NCBI RefSeq assembly: GCF_030316765.1
Contig: NZ_JASZYT010000006.1
Coordinates: forward strand, 124,001-188,000
Direction of reading: 5' to 3'
From: Variovorax saccharolyticus
Lineage (GTDB): Bacteria > Pseudomonadota > Gammaproteobacteria > Burkholderiales > Burkholderiaceae_C
Length of the DNA: 64,000 bases
The position numbers were made by a program, and so were the translations under genes. Each line of letters opens with the position of its first letter. The first letter of the stretch is position 1. Below, one piece after another: positions 8,971 to 17,752 of this stretch. Under the pieces are notes generated by a model that saw only the letters and a list, made by a program, of their open reading frames with translations, was not told where the DNA came from and searched no databases.

Positions 8971-9636
8971 ATGACGCCGAGTTCCACCGCCGATCGCATC
9001 CTGCTGCTGCTCAAGAGCCGCGGCCCGATGCCGACCGCCGCGCTGGCCGCCTCGCTGCACACCACCACGGAAGCGGTGCGCCAGCAGGTGCACAAGCTGC
9101 TCGAGGCCGGGCTGGTGCGCGGAACGGTCGAGAGCTCCTCGGGCGTCGGGCGGCCGAGCCAGGCCTGGACGCTGAGCGCCAGCGGCCATGCGCGCTTTCC
9201 CGATCGGCACGCCGAACTCACGCGCGCCCTGATCGACACGGTGCGCGAGGTGTTCGGCGAAGCCGGGCTCGAGCAGCTGATCGCCCGGCGCGAGGACACC
9301 GCCCGCAGCGCCTACCTGGCGGCCTGCCGCGACTTGCCGGAGCTGGAGCCGCGCCTGCGCAAGCTCGCGGCGCTGCGCGACGAGGAAGGCTACATGGCGC
9401 GGCTCGAGGCGGACGGCACGGACTGGCTCCTGATCGAGGACCACTGCCCGATCTGCGCCGCCGCCGAGGCCTGTCAGGGCTTCTGCCGCTCCGAACTCGA
9501 GGTCTTCCGCGAAGTCGCCGGCCCGGCGGGCCGGCTGCGCCGCGAGGAGCACCTGATCGCCGGCGCCCGCCGCTGCGTCTATCGCATCACGCCGGTCGCC
9601 GAAGCGGCGCCGAAGATGCGCGACACTGCGGTCTGA
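8971..9636 (+). CDS. SufR-like winged-helix regulator with clustered cysteines
   Basis: Predicted transcriptional repressor of 221 residues. The N-terminal winged helix (TADRILLLLKSRGPMPTAAL to about residue 70, with recognition helix TTTEAVRQQVHKL) is of the ArsR/DeoR-like type seen in SufR. The C-terminal half carries Cys159, Cys162, Cys168, Cys172 and Cys202, in the context HCPIC, EACQGFC and RRCVYRI. SufR proteins bind an Fe-S cluster through such cysteines, so a redox- or iron-sensitive cluster is likely here but inferred. ATG 8971 is preferred to a TTG at 8965. Divergent from the MFS gene, with pgpA starting on its stop codon (TGATG). Confidence 0.82.
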   Translation: MTPSSTADRILLLLKSRGPMPTAALAASLHTTTEAVRQQVHKLLEAGLVRGTVESSSGVGRPSQAWTLSASGHARFPDRHAELTRALIDTVREVFGEAGLEQLIARREDTARSAYLAACRDLPELEPRLRKLAALRDEEGYMARLEADGTDWLLIEDHCPICAAAEACQGFCRSELEVFREVAGPAGRLRREEHLIAGARRCVYRITPVAEAAPKMRDTAV

Positions 9637-10190
9637 TGCAAGCCGACCCCGCTCCTCCCTTCCCCGCCGTCCCGTTCCGCCCCACGCTGCGCTTCCTGTT
9701 CGCGCATCCGGCGCACCTGATCGCCCTGGGCTTCGGCTCCGGGCTGCCGCGCCGCGCGCCCGGCACCGTCGGCACGCTCTGGGCCTGGGTCGCGTTCCTC
9801 GTGATGGAGCGCTGGCTGTCGAGCGCCACGATCGGCTGGGTGATCCTCGCCTCGCTCCCGATCGGCTGGTGGGCCTGCACCGTGACCGCCCGCCACATGC
9901 GGGTGGCCGATCCCGGCGCCATCGTCTGGGACGAGGTGGTCGCCTTCTGGATCGTGCTCTGGCTGGTGCTGCCGGGCGGCCTGCTGGCGCAGCTCGTCGC
10001 CTTCGGCCTGTTCCGCTTCTTCGATGCCGCCAAGCCGGGCCCGGTGGGCTGGGCAGACCGGCTCTTCAAGCCGCGCGAGGAACCCGACGGCACGGTACGC
10101 TGGCGCGCGGCGGGCTTCGGCATCCTGTTCGACGACTTGGTGGCGGCCTTCTGTACGCTGCTGGTGATCGCCGCCTGGCGCGCATGGTGA
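9636..10190 (+). CDS. pgpA: phosphatidylglycerophosphatase A
   Basis: Integral inner-membrane phosphatase that removes the terminal phosphate of phosphatidylglycerophosphate to make phosphatidylglycerol. The 184 residues include family markers: GSGLPRRAPGTVGTL in the first loop, WDEVVAFW, the FRFFDAAKPGPVGWADR block, and GFGILFDDLVAAF near the end; the Asp-containing motifs bind Mg2+. Four or so membrane segments are visible. It begins on the stop of the regulator gene (TGATG) and is followed after 5 bases by the CinA-domain gene, a pairing common in proteobacteria, so the three genes probably share a transcript. Confidence 0.95.
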   Translation: MQADPAPPFPAVPFRPTLRFLFAHPAHLIALGFGSGLPRRAPGTVGTLWAWVAFLVMERWLSSATIGWVILASLPIGWWACTVTARHMRVADPGAIVWDEVVAFWIVLWLVLPGGLLAQLVAFGLFRFFDAAKPGPVGWADRLFKPREEPDGTVRWRAAGFGILFDDLVAAFCTLLVIAAWRAW

Positions 10191-10195
10191 ACCCG

Positions 10196-10708
10196 ATGAA
10201 CGACAACCCGCCTCCTCTTTCCGACCTCGACGTTCCAGCGCTGGTGCTTCAGCTGGCCGAGTCGCTGCCGCAGAAGGGCTGGATGATGGCCACGGCCGAA
10301 AGCTGCACCGGCGGCCTGATCGCCGGCGCCTGCACCGACCTCGCGGGCTCCAGCGTCTGGTTCGAGCGCGGCTTCGTGACCTATTCGAACGAAGCCAAGA
10401 GCGAGCTGCTCGGCGTCGACGCCACGCTGATCGAGGCCCATGGCGCGGTCAGCGAGCCGGTGGCCCGGGCGATGGCCGAAGGCGCGGTCGCCCGCTCGCG
10501 GGCCCAGGCCTCGGTCGCGGTCACCGGCGTCGCCGGGCCTGCGGGCGGGTCGGCCGAGAAACCGGTCGGCACCGTCTGGTTCGGCTGGTCGGTCGATGGC
10601 CGCACACGCACCGAGCGCCGGCGCTTCGACGGCGACCGCGCCGCGGTGCGCGCGGCCACGGTCCACTACGCGCTGCAGGCGCTGGTCGAGATGGTGCGCG
10701 GGGCCTGA
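10196..10708 (+). CDS. CinA C-terminal domain protein (nicotinamide-nucleotide amidohydrolase type)
   Basis: Stand-alone CinA C-terminal domain, 170 residues. Proteins of this type (PncC) deamidate nicotinamide mononucleotide in the NAD salvage cycle; activity here is inferred from family. Visible motifs are MATAESCTGGLIAGACT with the catalytic Ser, WFERGFVTYSNEAK, and VTGVAGPAGGS followed by KPVGTVWFGW. The N-terminal CinA molybdopterin-binding-like domain is absent, as is usual for this branch. ATG 10196 is preferred; ATG 10184, overlapping pgpA by 7 bases, would add MVNP. It probably forms an operon with pgpA. Confidence 0.92.
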   Translation: MNDNPPPLSDLDVPALVLQLAESLPQKGWMMATAESCTGGLIAGACTDLAGSSVWFERGFVTYSNEAKSELLGVDATLIEAHGAVSEPVARAMAEGAVARSRAQASVAVTGVAGPAGGSAEKPVGTVWFGWSVDGRTRTERRRFDGDRAAVRAATVHYALQALVEMVRGA

Positions 10709-10724
10709 GCCATTAGGATGCCGC

Positions 10725-11210
10725 ATGCAAAATGAACAGACCTTGCGGCGCTTCTACGACGCCTTCGCCCGGCTCGACGCCGACACCATGGCCGCCTGCT
10801 ATGCGCCGGATGCGAGCTTCGACGACGAGGCCTTCTCGCTGCGCGGCGCGCGCGAAGTCGGCGGCATGTGGAAGATGCTTTGCAGCGGCACCCGGGCCAA
10901 GGGCGCCTCGGTCTGGAAGCTCAGCTACCGCGACGTCGAGGCCGATGCCGCCAGCGGCAAGGCGCACTGGGACGCGCACTATCTCTTCAGCGCCACGGGC
11001 CGCATCGTCGACAACGCGATCGACTCGCGCTTCACCTTCACACCCGAAGGCCTGATCGCCACCCAGCGCGACCGCTTCGACTTCTGGCGCTGGTCGCGCC
11101 AGGCCCTGGGCGCGCCCGGCCTGCTGCTGGGCTGGTCGCCGATCCTCAAGAACAAGGTGCGCGCCACCGCGGCGGCGAACCTCCAGGCTTTTCTTGCCCG
11201 CAACCCCTGA
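10725..11210 (+). CDS. nuclear transport factor 2 / SnoaL-like protein
   Basis: A 161-residue protein of the NTF2-like cone fold. The start LRRFYDAFARLDADTMAACYAPDASFDDEAF is characteristic of SnoaL-like members, and HWDAHYLFSATGRIVDNAIDS fits the following strands. Such proteins can be ketosteroid-isomerase-like enzymes, hydratases or binding domains; no specific activity can be read here. It follows the CinA-domain gene by 16 bases, and a GNAT gene follows after 20 bases, so cotranscription is likely but not certain. Confidence 0.85.
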   Translation: MQNEQTLRRFYDAFARLDADTMAACYAPDASFDDEAFSLRGAREVGGMWKMLCSGTRAKGASVWKLSYRDVEADAASGKAHWDAHYLFSATGRIVDNAIDSRFTFTPEGLIATQRDRFDFWRWSRQALGAPGLLLGWSPILKNKVRATAAANLQAFLARNP

Positions 11211-11230
11211 ACCCCGACGGACCCCAATCC

Positions 11231-11539
11231 ATGACCGACATCACGATCGCCAACAACCCAGCCGAGCACCGCTATGAGGCACGCATCGAGGGCCAGCTCG
11301 CGGGCTACTGCGAATACAACCTGCTGAGCGAGGCCATCATGTTCACCCACACCGAGGTGCTCGAGGCCTTCGAAGGCAAGGGCGTGGGATCGGCGCTTGC
11401 CCGGCACGTGCTCGACGAGGCCCGGACCGACGGCAAGCACGTGATCCCGGTCTGCCAGTTCATCGCCGGCTACATCCGCAAGCACCGCGACTACGCCGAC
11501 CTGGTGCGCCCGGACGTGCAACGGGCATTCAAGATCTGA
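11231..11539 (+). CDS. small GNAT-like N-acetyltransferase (YjdJ type)
   Basis: A 102-residue minimal GNAT domain. The core FTHTEVLEAFEGKGVGSALARHVLDEAR holds the acetyl-CoA pyrophosphate-binding loop (E-G-K-G-V-G-S), and VIPVCQFIAGYIRKHRDYADLV matches the C-terminal strand-helix of the GCN5-related group COG2388. Members are small cytosolic acetyltransferases with unknown substrates. It ends the plus-strand run that begins with the SufR-like gene and converges on a minus-strand cluster 13 bases away. Confidence 0.9.
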   Translation: MTDITIANNPAEHRYEARIEGQLAGYCEYNLLSEAIMFTHTEVLEAFEGKGVGSALARHVLDEARTDGKHVIPVCQFIAGYIRKHRDYADLVRPDVQRAFKI

Positions 11540-11552
11540 CGAGGCCGGGCGG

Positions 11553-11771
11553 TCAATCGCAGCGGTAGCTGAGCTCGCCCGTCGGAGCGCCCGCTCCCGC
11601 GCCGTCCAGGAAGCGCATCGGGGCGCCGAAGCTGCGGCAGTAGGCCTCGGCATCCTGCACGGTGGGCGACTTGAAGACGCCATCGCCGAGCCGGGTCACG
11701 CGCGGCACCGGGCGCGACACACAGCCGACGGCGAGCAGCGCCAGGGCCAGGGCGCAGAGCTCAGTCCTGAT
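11553..11771 (-). CDS. short lipoprotein-like ORF without a standard start codon
   Basis: The reading frame encodes a lipobox signal (ALALALLAVGCVSRP) followed by about 55 residues with two further cysteines, ending SYRCD. The hydrophobic core, the small residue before Cys and the sensible coding style argue for a real secreted lipoprotein. Between an in-frame upstream TGA and the lipobox there is no ATG, GTG or TTG. The only plausible start is an ATC at 11771-11769, with GAGG six bases upstream, overlapping the end of the DUF3297 gene by 11 bases; this would give a 72-residue precursor beginning (M)RTELCALAL. It may use a rare start, or may be a decayed gene. Confidence 0.5.
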   Translation of the reverse strand: MRTELCALALALLAVGCVSRPVPRVTRLGDGVFKSPTVQDAEAYCRSFGAPMRFLDGAGAGAPTGELSYRCD

Positions 11772-12012
11772 AGAAGACCTCGACCTTGCCCTTGAGCTTG
11801 ATCAGCAGCGGCTTGCCCTTGCGGTCCAGCGTGCGGCCCGCGGGCACCTTGATCCAGCCTTCGCTGATGCAGTATTCCTCGACGTCGGAACGGTCCTTGC
11901 CGTTGAAGCGGATGCCGATGTCGCGCTCGAAGACGGCGGCGACGTGGTGCGGGCTGCGCGGGTCGATCGACAGGTGGTCGGGCAGCGGGGGAAGGGGCGT
12001 GTTTTCGGTCAT
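11761..12012 (-). CDS. DUF3297 family protein
   Basis: An 83-residue protein of the DUF3297 family, widespread in proteobacteria and of unknown function. The conserved core is visible: HLSIDPRSPHH, then AVFERDIGIRFNGKDRSDVEEYCISEGWIKV and the basic end DRKGKPLLIKLKGKVEVFY. It is cytosolic, with no signal peptide. The ATG at 12012 overlaps the stop of panE by 4 bases (ATGA), which suggests translational coupling to that gene. Confidence 0.9.
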   Translation of the reverse strand: MTENTPLPPLPDHLSIDPRSPHHVAAVFERDIGIRFNGKDRSDVEEYCISEGWIKVPAGRTLDRKGKPLLIKLKGKVEVFYQD

Positions 12013-12920
12013 GTCTTGAATTTTGCCTCGTCGTTCTTTCGCTCCAGCAGCCTGACCAGCGTGTGCAGCACGCGGTTGACCGGCGTCGCCACGCCCAGCA
12101 GCGCGCCGCGCTGGAGGATGTAGCCGTTCAGGTGGTCGATCTCGCTCGCCCGGCCGCGCGCCAGGTCCTGCGCCGTGGACGAATACTGCGTCGGCATGGT
12201 CTCGGCGATGCGGCGCACCGCGATGTCCAGACCGGCCGGCAGCCGCACGCCATCGGCCTCGGCGACCGCGACGCACTCGGCCACGATGTCGCGCAGCACC
12301 TCGGCCACGCCGACCCCGGCGACGATCCTGCCGTAGGGCAGTTGCGTGATGGCCGACAGGGCGTTGTAGGCGCAATTGAGGATCAGCTTGGCCCACAGCG
12401 CGCCGCGCACGTTGTCCGAGATCTCGACCGGGACCCCGGCCTCGGCCAGCGCCTGCGCCAGCGCGCCGCTGCCGGACGACGGCTCGATCACGAGTTCGCC
12501 GCGCCCGTGATGCTTCACGTGGCCCGGCCCGGCCATCTCGGTCGCAACGTAGACCACCGCCGCCGCCACCTCCTGCGGCAGCACGCCGCGCAGGCGGTCG
12601 GCGTTGTCGACCCCGTTCTGCAGGCACAGCACCAGCGTCTGCGGCGCGAGCCACGGCGCGAGCAGTGCGCCGGCGGCCTCGGTGTCGGTCGACTTGACGC
12701 AGAACAGCACCAGTTCGGCGCCCTTCGCCGCGCTCGCCTCGGTGCTGGCCGCCAGCTTGATCCGTTGGTCGAAGTCCGCGGTCTCGAGCCGCAGCCCCTG
12801 GCCCAGCACGGCATCGACATGCAGCGCACGCCCGATCAGCACGACCTCATGGCCCTGCCGCGCGAGCATCGCGCCGTAGTAGCAGCCGACCGCGCCGGCG
12901 CCCATGACTGCAATCTTCAT
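12009..12920 (-). CDS. panE: 2-dehydropantoate 2-reductase
   Basis: NADPH-dependent ketopantoate reductase of pantothenate synthesis, or a related ApbA/PanE-family ketoacid reductase. The 303 residues begin with the nucleotide-binding MKIAVMGAGAVGCYYG (GxGxxG), continue with LVLFCVKSTDTE and LCLQNGVDN, and carry the catalytic Lys in LWAKLILNCAYNALSAIT. The C-terminal part SSTAQDLARGRASEIDHLNG is the typical substrate-domain signature with the Ser and Glu. MFS (12943-14238), panE and the DUF3297 gene run in one direction with small gaps, so they may be one operon. Confidence 0.92.
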   Translation of the reverse strand: MKIAVMGAGAVGCYYGAMLARQGHEVVLIGRALHVDAVLGQGLRLETADFDQRIKLAASTEASAAKGAELVLFCVKSTDTEAAGALLAPWLAPQTLVLCLQNGVDNADRLRGVLPQEVAAAVVYVATEMAGPGHVKHHGRGELVIEPSSGSGALAQALAEAGVPVEISDNVRGALWAKLILNCAYNALSAITQLPYGRIVAGVGVAEVLRDIVAECVAVAEADGVRLPAGLDIAVRRIAETMPTQYSSTAQDLARGRASEIDHLNGYILQRGALLGVATPVNRVLHTLVRLLERKNDEAKFKT

Positions 12921-12942
12921 CACCCCCTCCGATCGATCACCG

Positions 12943-14238
12943 CTACGAAGACACCCGCTCCGGCCGCGGCGCGGGTGCCGGTGCCGGAAGCATCGCGAAG
13001 CCGACGGTCGCAGCCAGCAACAGGGCGGCGATGGTCCCCAGCACCGCGGTGAAGGGCTCCGCGCCATGCGCCACCGCGATGGATGCCGCGACGCCCGTGA
13101 CCCACTGCATCAGGGCCACGCCGAGGAACATGGCCATCGTGAAGACCGCCATCGCACGGCCCGTGATCGCCGCTGGATAGGCGGCCCGCACGTCGGCGTA
13201 CTGCCAGACGATGAAGCCCGAAAGCAGCCCGATCGCGATCGTGCCGCCGACGTCGACCCAGGCCTCGGTGAAGAAGCCGATCGCGGCGAACAGCGCAGCG
13301 TAGGCCAGGCTGCAGCCGATGATGCGGCGCCGCCGCACCGGGCCCTCGCGGTCGAGCCGGCCGAACAGCGGCGGGCCGACCAGCGAGATCACCGAGACGA
13401 TCAGCGCGACGTTGCCGCTTTGCACCAGCGTGTAGCCGTGGCGCTCGATCAGCAGCGGCCCGAGCCAGAGCCCGCGCAGCGAGATGAAGGCCGCGTAGGT
13501 CACGGCCCCGAGCACCAGGATGCCGAGCGTGTGCGGCAGCGCGAACAGCGCGCCGAACTGGCGCAGCGCCGCGAGCGCCGACTCGCGCGGCTGGCCGCCC
13601 GGGCGCGCCGGCTCGCGCACCCAGTGCCAGATCGCCAGCCAGGCCAGCACCGAGACCGCGGCGAGCACGACGAAGCCCATGCGCCAGGAGTGCTCCTGCA
13701 CCAGCCATGCGAGCGGCGTGCCGGTGATCAGCATGCCGACGCCGCCGATGCCCAGCACCAGGCCCGACACCGAAGCGAAGCGCGCGGCCGGGAAATGGCG
13801 CGCGATGAACACCGTGCAGACCAGGAAGGCCGGCGCGCAGCCGACGCCGATCAGCACCTGGCCGGCCACCAGCAGCGTGTAGTCCTTGGAGGCCGCGGAC
13901 AGCAGGGCGCCGACGATCGCGAGCGGAAAGGCGGTCAGCACGGTGCGGCGCACGCCGTGCAGGTCGATGCCGATGCCCATGAAGAGCTGCATCGCACCGA
14001 AGGAGAAATGGAAGGCGGCCGAGAAGATGCCAAGCGCCTGGGCCGAGAGCCTGAACTCGGCCTGCAGCTGGCTGGCCATGATCGCCCCGACGGTGCGGTA
14101 GGCCTGGCTGAGCGCGAAGGCGGTGCACAGGGCCAGCACCATGGCCCAGGCGGCGCGCGCCGACAACGCCGACGATCCGGTGCTCAAGCCGCTGGCCCCG
14201 CAGATCGAAGGCGATGCCAGCACCAGGAACGGCGACAA
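12943..14238 (-). CDS. MFS transporter
   Basis: Major facilitator permease with 12 hydrophobic segments, about 431 residues by the longest reading. The first helix region (AMVLALCTAFALSQAYRTVGAIM) and the motif-A loop GIDLHGVRRTVLTAFPLAI are clear, as is GVGMLITGTPLAWLVQEHSWR in helices 5-6. Homologues are often annotated as YbfB- or nitrate/cyanate-type permeases; the substrate is not evident. The start is uncertain: TTG 14238 gives a long N-terminus without a ribosome site, TTG 14160 or ATG 14142 would be shorter. panE follows with 22 bases between. Confidence 0.82.
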   Translation of the reverse strand: MSPFLVLASPSICGASGLSTGSSALSARAAWAMVLALCTAFALSQAYRTVGAIMASQLQAEFRLSAQALGIFSAAFHFSFGAMQLFMGIGIDLHGVRRTVLTAFPLAIVGALLSAASKDYTLLVAGQVLIGVGCAPAFLVCTVFIARHFPAARFASVSGLVLGIGGVGMLITGTPLAWLVQEHSWRMGFVVLAAVSVLAWLAIWHWVREPARPGGQPRESALAALRQFGALFALPHTLGILVLGAVTYAAFISLRGLWLGPLLIERHGYTLVQSGNVALIVSVISLVGPPLFGRLDREGPVRRRRIIGCSLAYAALFAAIGFFTEAWVDVGGTIAIGLLSGFIVWQYADVRAAYPAAITGRAMAVFTMAMFLGVALMQWVTGVAASIAVAHGAEPFTAVLGTIAALLLAATVGFAMLPAPAPAPRPERVSS

Positions 14239-14297
14239 ACGGCCCCGGCCGGCGCAGCCAGGCCCGTTGGTGGAACACCGCGGAACTGGCTTCGCCA

Positions 14298-14363
14298 GGC
14301 CGCTGGTGTTGCCCCCGGCAGGGGGTGGGCGGCTACACGAAGTGAGCCAACCTGGGGGCGAGC
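14298..14363 (+). repeat. diverged copy of the dispersed ~80-bp intergenic repeat
   Basis: This stretch contains CCCCCGGCAGGGGG, ACACGAAGTGAG and a terminal CTGGGGGCGAG, a diverged form of the element seen at 21359-21518, 34035-34115, 50585-50643 and 51461-51537. Its G-rich right end lies 2 bases from the stop of the SEC-C protein gene, the same placement as the other single copies. The rest of 14239-14297 holds nothing recognisable. Confidence 0.6.
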
Positions 14364-14365
14364 CA

Positions 14366-15148
<783 letters not shown>

Positions 15149-15170
15149 GGGGTTTAAAGGGCAGCCCTCT

Positions 15171-16862
15171 ATGATGCAGCAAGCTTCCCGGAGACTCACC
15201 ATTTCGATTTCGACGTTTGCGCCGTTCCCGGCGCGCTACACCGCGTTCGCGCTGTCGGTGGCCGCCCTGGCCGCGAGCCTGGCGGCGGTCCTGGCGGCGC
15301 CGGAACGCTGGAGCGGGTGGATCGCCCTGGCCGTCTTCGGCCTGCTCGCCGGTACCGGCGTCCACGATCTGCGGCAAACCCGCCATGCCATCCTGCGCAA
15401 CTACCCGGTCATCGGTCATCTGCGCTTCCTGCTCGAATACATCCGCCCCGAACTGCGCCAGTACTTCATCGAGAGCGACGCCGAGGCGGCGCCGTTCTCG
15501 CGCGCCCAGCGCTCGCTGGTCTACCAGCGCAGCAAGGGCGAGCCCGACAACCGGCCCTTCGGCACCCAGCTCGACGTCTCGCTGTCGGGCTACGAGTGGA
15601 TCAACCACTCGATGCGCCCGACCCGGCTGGCCGACCACGATTTCCGCATCGTGATCGGCGGCACGCCGAATCCGGCCTCGCCCGCCGGCGAGATCTGCAC
15701 CCAGCCCTACAGCGCCAGCGTGTTCAACATCTCGGCGATGAGCTTCGGCGCACTGTCGGCCAACGCGATCCTGGCCTTGAACCAGGGCGCCCGCCTCGGC
15801 GGCTTCGCGCACGACACCGGCGAGGGCTCGATCTCCTCGCACCACCGCGTGCACGGCGGCGACCTGATCTGGGAGATCGGCTCGGGCTATTTCGGCTGCC
15901 GCAACGACGACGGCTCCTTCAGCGAGGAGCGCTTCATCGCCAACGCGCGCGACCCGCAGGTGAAGATGATCGAGATCAAGCTGAGCCAGGGCGCCAAGCC
16001 CGGCCACGGCGGCGTGCTGCCGGCGCCCAAGGTGACGGCCGAGATCGCCGCCGCGCGCGGCGTGCCGGTGGGCGTGGACTGCATCTCGCCGTCCTCCCAC
16101 AGCGCCTTCTCGACGCCGGTCGAGATGATGCATTTCATCGCCCGGCTGCGCGTGCTGTCCGGCGGCAAGCCCTGCGGCTTCAAGTTCTGCCTCGGCCACC
16201 CCTGGGAATGGTTCGCGATCGTCAAGGCGATGCAGCAGACCGGCCTGACGCCCGACTTCATCGTGATCGACGGCGCCGAGGGCGGCACCGGCGCGGCGCC
16301 GGTGGAGTTCAGCGACCACGTCGGCGCGCCGCTGCAGGAGGGCCTGCTGCTGGTGCACAACACGCTGATCGGCGTCGGCCTGCGCGAGCGCATCAAGATC
16401 GGCTGCGCCGGCAAGGTGATCACCGCCTTCGACCTGGCACGCATGATGGCGCTGGGCGCCGACTGGTGCAACGCGGCGCGCGGCTTCATGATGTCGCTGG
16501 GCTGCATCCAGGCCCAGGCCTGCCACACCGGCTTCTGCCCGACCGGCGTGACCACCCAGGACCCGGTGCGCCAGCAGGCGCTGGTGGTGCCGACCAAGGC
16601 CGACCGGGTGCGCAACTTCCACCGCAGCACGCTGCACGCGCTGCAGGAACTGGTGCAGGCCGCCGGGCTCGACCATCCGCAGCAGATCACGGCCCACCAC
16701 ATCGTGCGGCGCATCTCCGACACCGAGGTGCGGCTGCTCAGCAACCTGGTGATGCAGGTGCAGCCCGGCGCCCTGCTCGGGCCGCTCGACGACCAGCACA
16801 ACGTCTTCCGCACCTACTGGCCGCTGGCCAGCGCGCGAAGCTTCCAGCCCCTGGCCCTATGA
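15171..16862 (+). CDS. FMN-binding glutamate-synthase-like protein
   Basis: Stand-alone version of the FMN/3Fe-4S central domain of glutamate synthase, about 563 residues. An N-terminal pair of hydrophobic segments (residues ~20-65) should anchor it in the membrane. The catalytic domain shows MSFGALSANAILALNQGA, GGFAHDTGEGSIS, IKLSQGAKPGHGG, the FMN site GAEGGTGAAPVEF, and the iron-sulphur cysteines in GCIQAQACHTGFCPTGV. Members lack the glutaminase domain, and their electron donors and substrates are mostly unknown. The start is debatable: ATG 15171/15174 overlaps a -10-like TATGAT, and an ATT at 15201 has GGAG seven bases upstream. The stop overlaps the next ATG (ATGA). Confidence 0.88.
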   Translation: MMQQASRRLTISISTFAPFPARYTAFALSVAALAASLAAVLAAPERWSGWIALAVFGLLAGTGVHDLRQTRHAILRNYPVIGHLRFLLEYIRPELRQYFIESDAEAAPFSRAQRSLVYQRSKGEPDNRPFGTQLDVSLSGYEWINHSMRPTRLADHDFRIVIGGTPNPASPAGEICTQPYSASVFNISAMSFGALSANAILALNQGARLGGFAHDTGEGSISSHHRVHGGDLIWEIGSGYFGCRNDDGSFSEERFIANARDPQVKMIEIKLSQGAKPGHGGVLPAPKVTAEIAAARGVPVGVDCISPSSHSAFSTPVEMMHFIARLRVLSGGKPCGFKFCLGHPWEWFAIVKAMQQTGLTPDFIVIDGAEGGTGAAPVEFSDHVGAPLQEGLLLVHNTLIGVGLRERIKIGCAGKVITAFDLARMMALGADWCNAARGFMMSLGCIQAQACHTGFCPTGVTTQDPVRQQALVVPTKADRVRNFHRSTLHALQELVQAAGLDHPQQITAHHIVRRISDTEVRLLSNLVMQVQPGALLGPLDDQHNVFRTYWPLASARSFQPLAL

Positions 16863-17752
16863 ATCCAGCCCGACGAGGCGCCTCCACGCGCGTCCAGATG
16901 CGAAAAGGCCTGGCGTCGGCACCGGCGCCGCTGGAGCCGGGCACGCCCGCCCAGCCGGCCGACTACGCCGACTTCCTGCGCGTCACGCTGCCGCAGCAGA
17001 GCAAGGCGGTGGCCAGCCATCGCTTCGGCAGCGAGCGCGTCTGGCTCAAGAAGGCCGGGCCGCGCCACGGCAAGCTGCGCTACCACCTGCTGGCGGCGAT
17101 CGCCGGCACCCTGCGGCTGGACGTGCTGAAGCCGGTGCCGAATCCGGGTGGCGAGGCGGCGATCGCGATCGAGGCCGAGCGGCTGCGGCAGCTCGGCGCC
17201 GCCGGCCTGCGCGTGCCGGTGGTGCTGGCCCAGCAGGCCGACGGGCTGCTGATCTCCGACCTCGGGCAGAGCGGGCGGCCCCCGGTGGTGCTGCAGGAGC
17301 GGCTCGACCAGGCGGCGGCCGCCGGCCCGGTCGCGCTGCTGGCGACCTGGCGCGAAGGCCTGGCCGCGATCGCGCTCGTGCATGCGCGCCAGACCTACCT
17401 GAGCCAGGCCTTCGACCGCAATCTCGTGCAGTGCCCCGACGGCAGCATCGGCTACATCGATTTCGAGGACGACCCGGGCGAGACCCTGCCGCTGGCCGAA
17501 TGCCAGGCGCGCGACTGGCTCAGCTACCTGCACTCCACCGCGATGCTGGTCGACGCCGCCTCGCCGCATGCGGCCGCCGCGCACTGGCACGAGGCGCTGG
17601 ACCAGGCCAGCGACGACGTGCGCGACCGGCTGGCGGTCGCGGCGCGGCGCATGCGCTGGCTGCGCCACCTGCCCTCGGGCCGGCGCTGGGGCCGCGACAC
17701 GCAGCGCGTGCGGGCGGTGGCCAGCCTGCTCGGGCGCTGGTACGGGAACTAG
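16859..17752 (+). CDS. kinase-fold (WaaP/RIO-like) protein, catalytic Asp not apparent
   Basis: A 297-residue cytosolic protein coupled to the preceding gene by an ATGA overlap. It resembles lipopolysaccharide-kinase/RIO-type small kinases: a nucleotide-lobe Lys in RVWLKKAGPRHGKLRYHLL, then AIEAERLRQLGAAGLRVPVVL, LLISDLGQSG, and the region IALVHARQTYLSQAFDRNLV followed by GYIDFEDDPGE, where the last Asp would correspond to the metal-binding DFG Asp. The usual HxD/HRD catalytic Asp is replaced in HARQ, so either alignment differs or the protein is a pseudokinase. It converges on the PIN gene with a 4-base overlap of ends. Confidence 0.65.
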   Translation: MNPARRGASTRVQMRKGLASAPAPLEPGTPAQPADYADFLRVTLPQQSKAVASHRFGSERVWLKKAGPRHGKLRYHLLAAIAGTLRLDVLKPVPNPGGEAAIAIEAERLRQLGAAGLRVPVVLAQQADGLLISDLGQSGRPPVVLQERLDQAAAAGPVALLATWREGLAAIALVHARQTYLSQAFDRNLVQCPDGSIGYIDFEDDPGETLPLAECQARDWLSYLHSTAMLVDAASPHAAAAHWHEALDQASDDVRDRLAVAARRMRWLRHLPSGRRWGRDTQRVRAVASLLGRWYGN

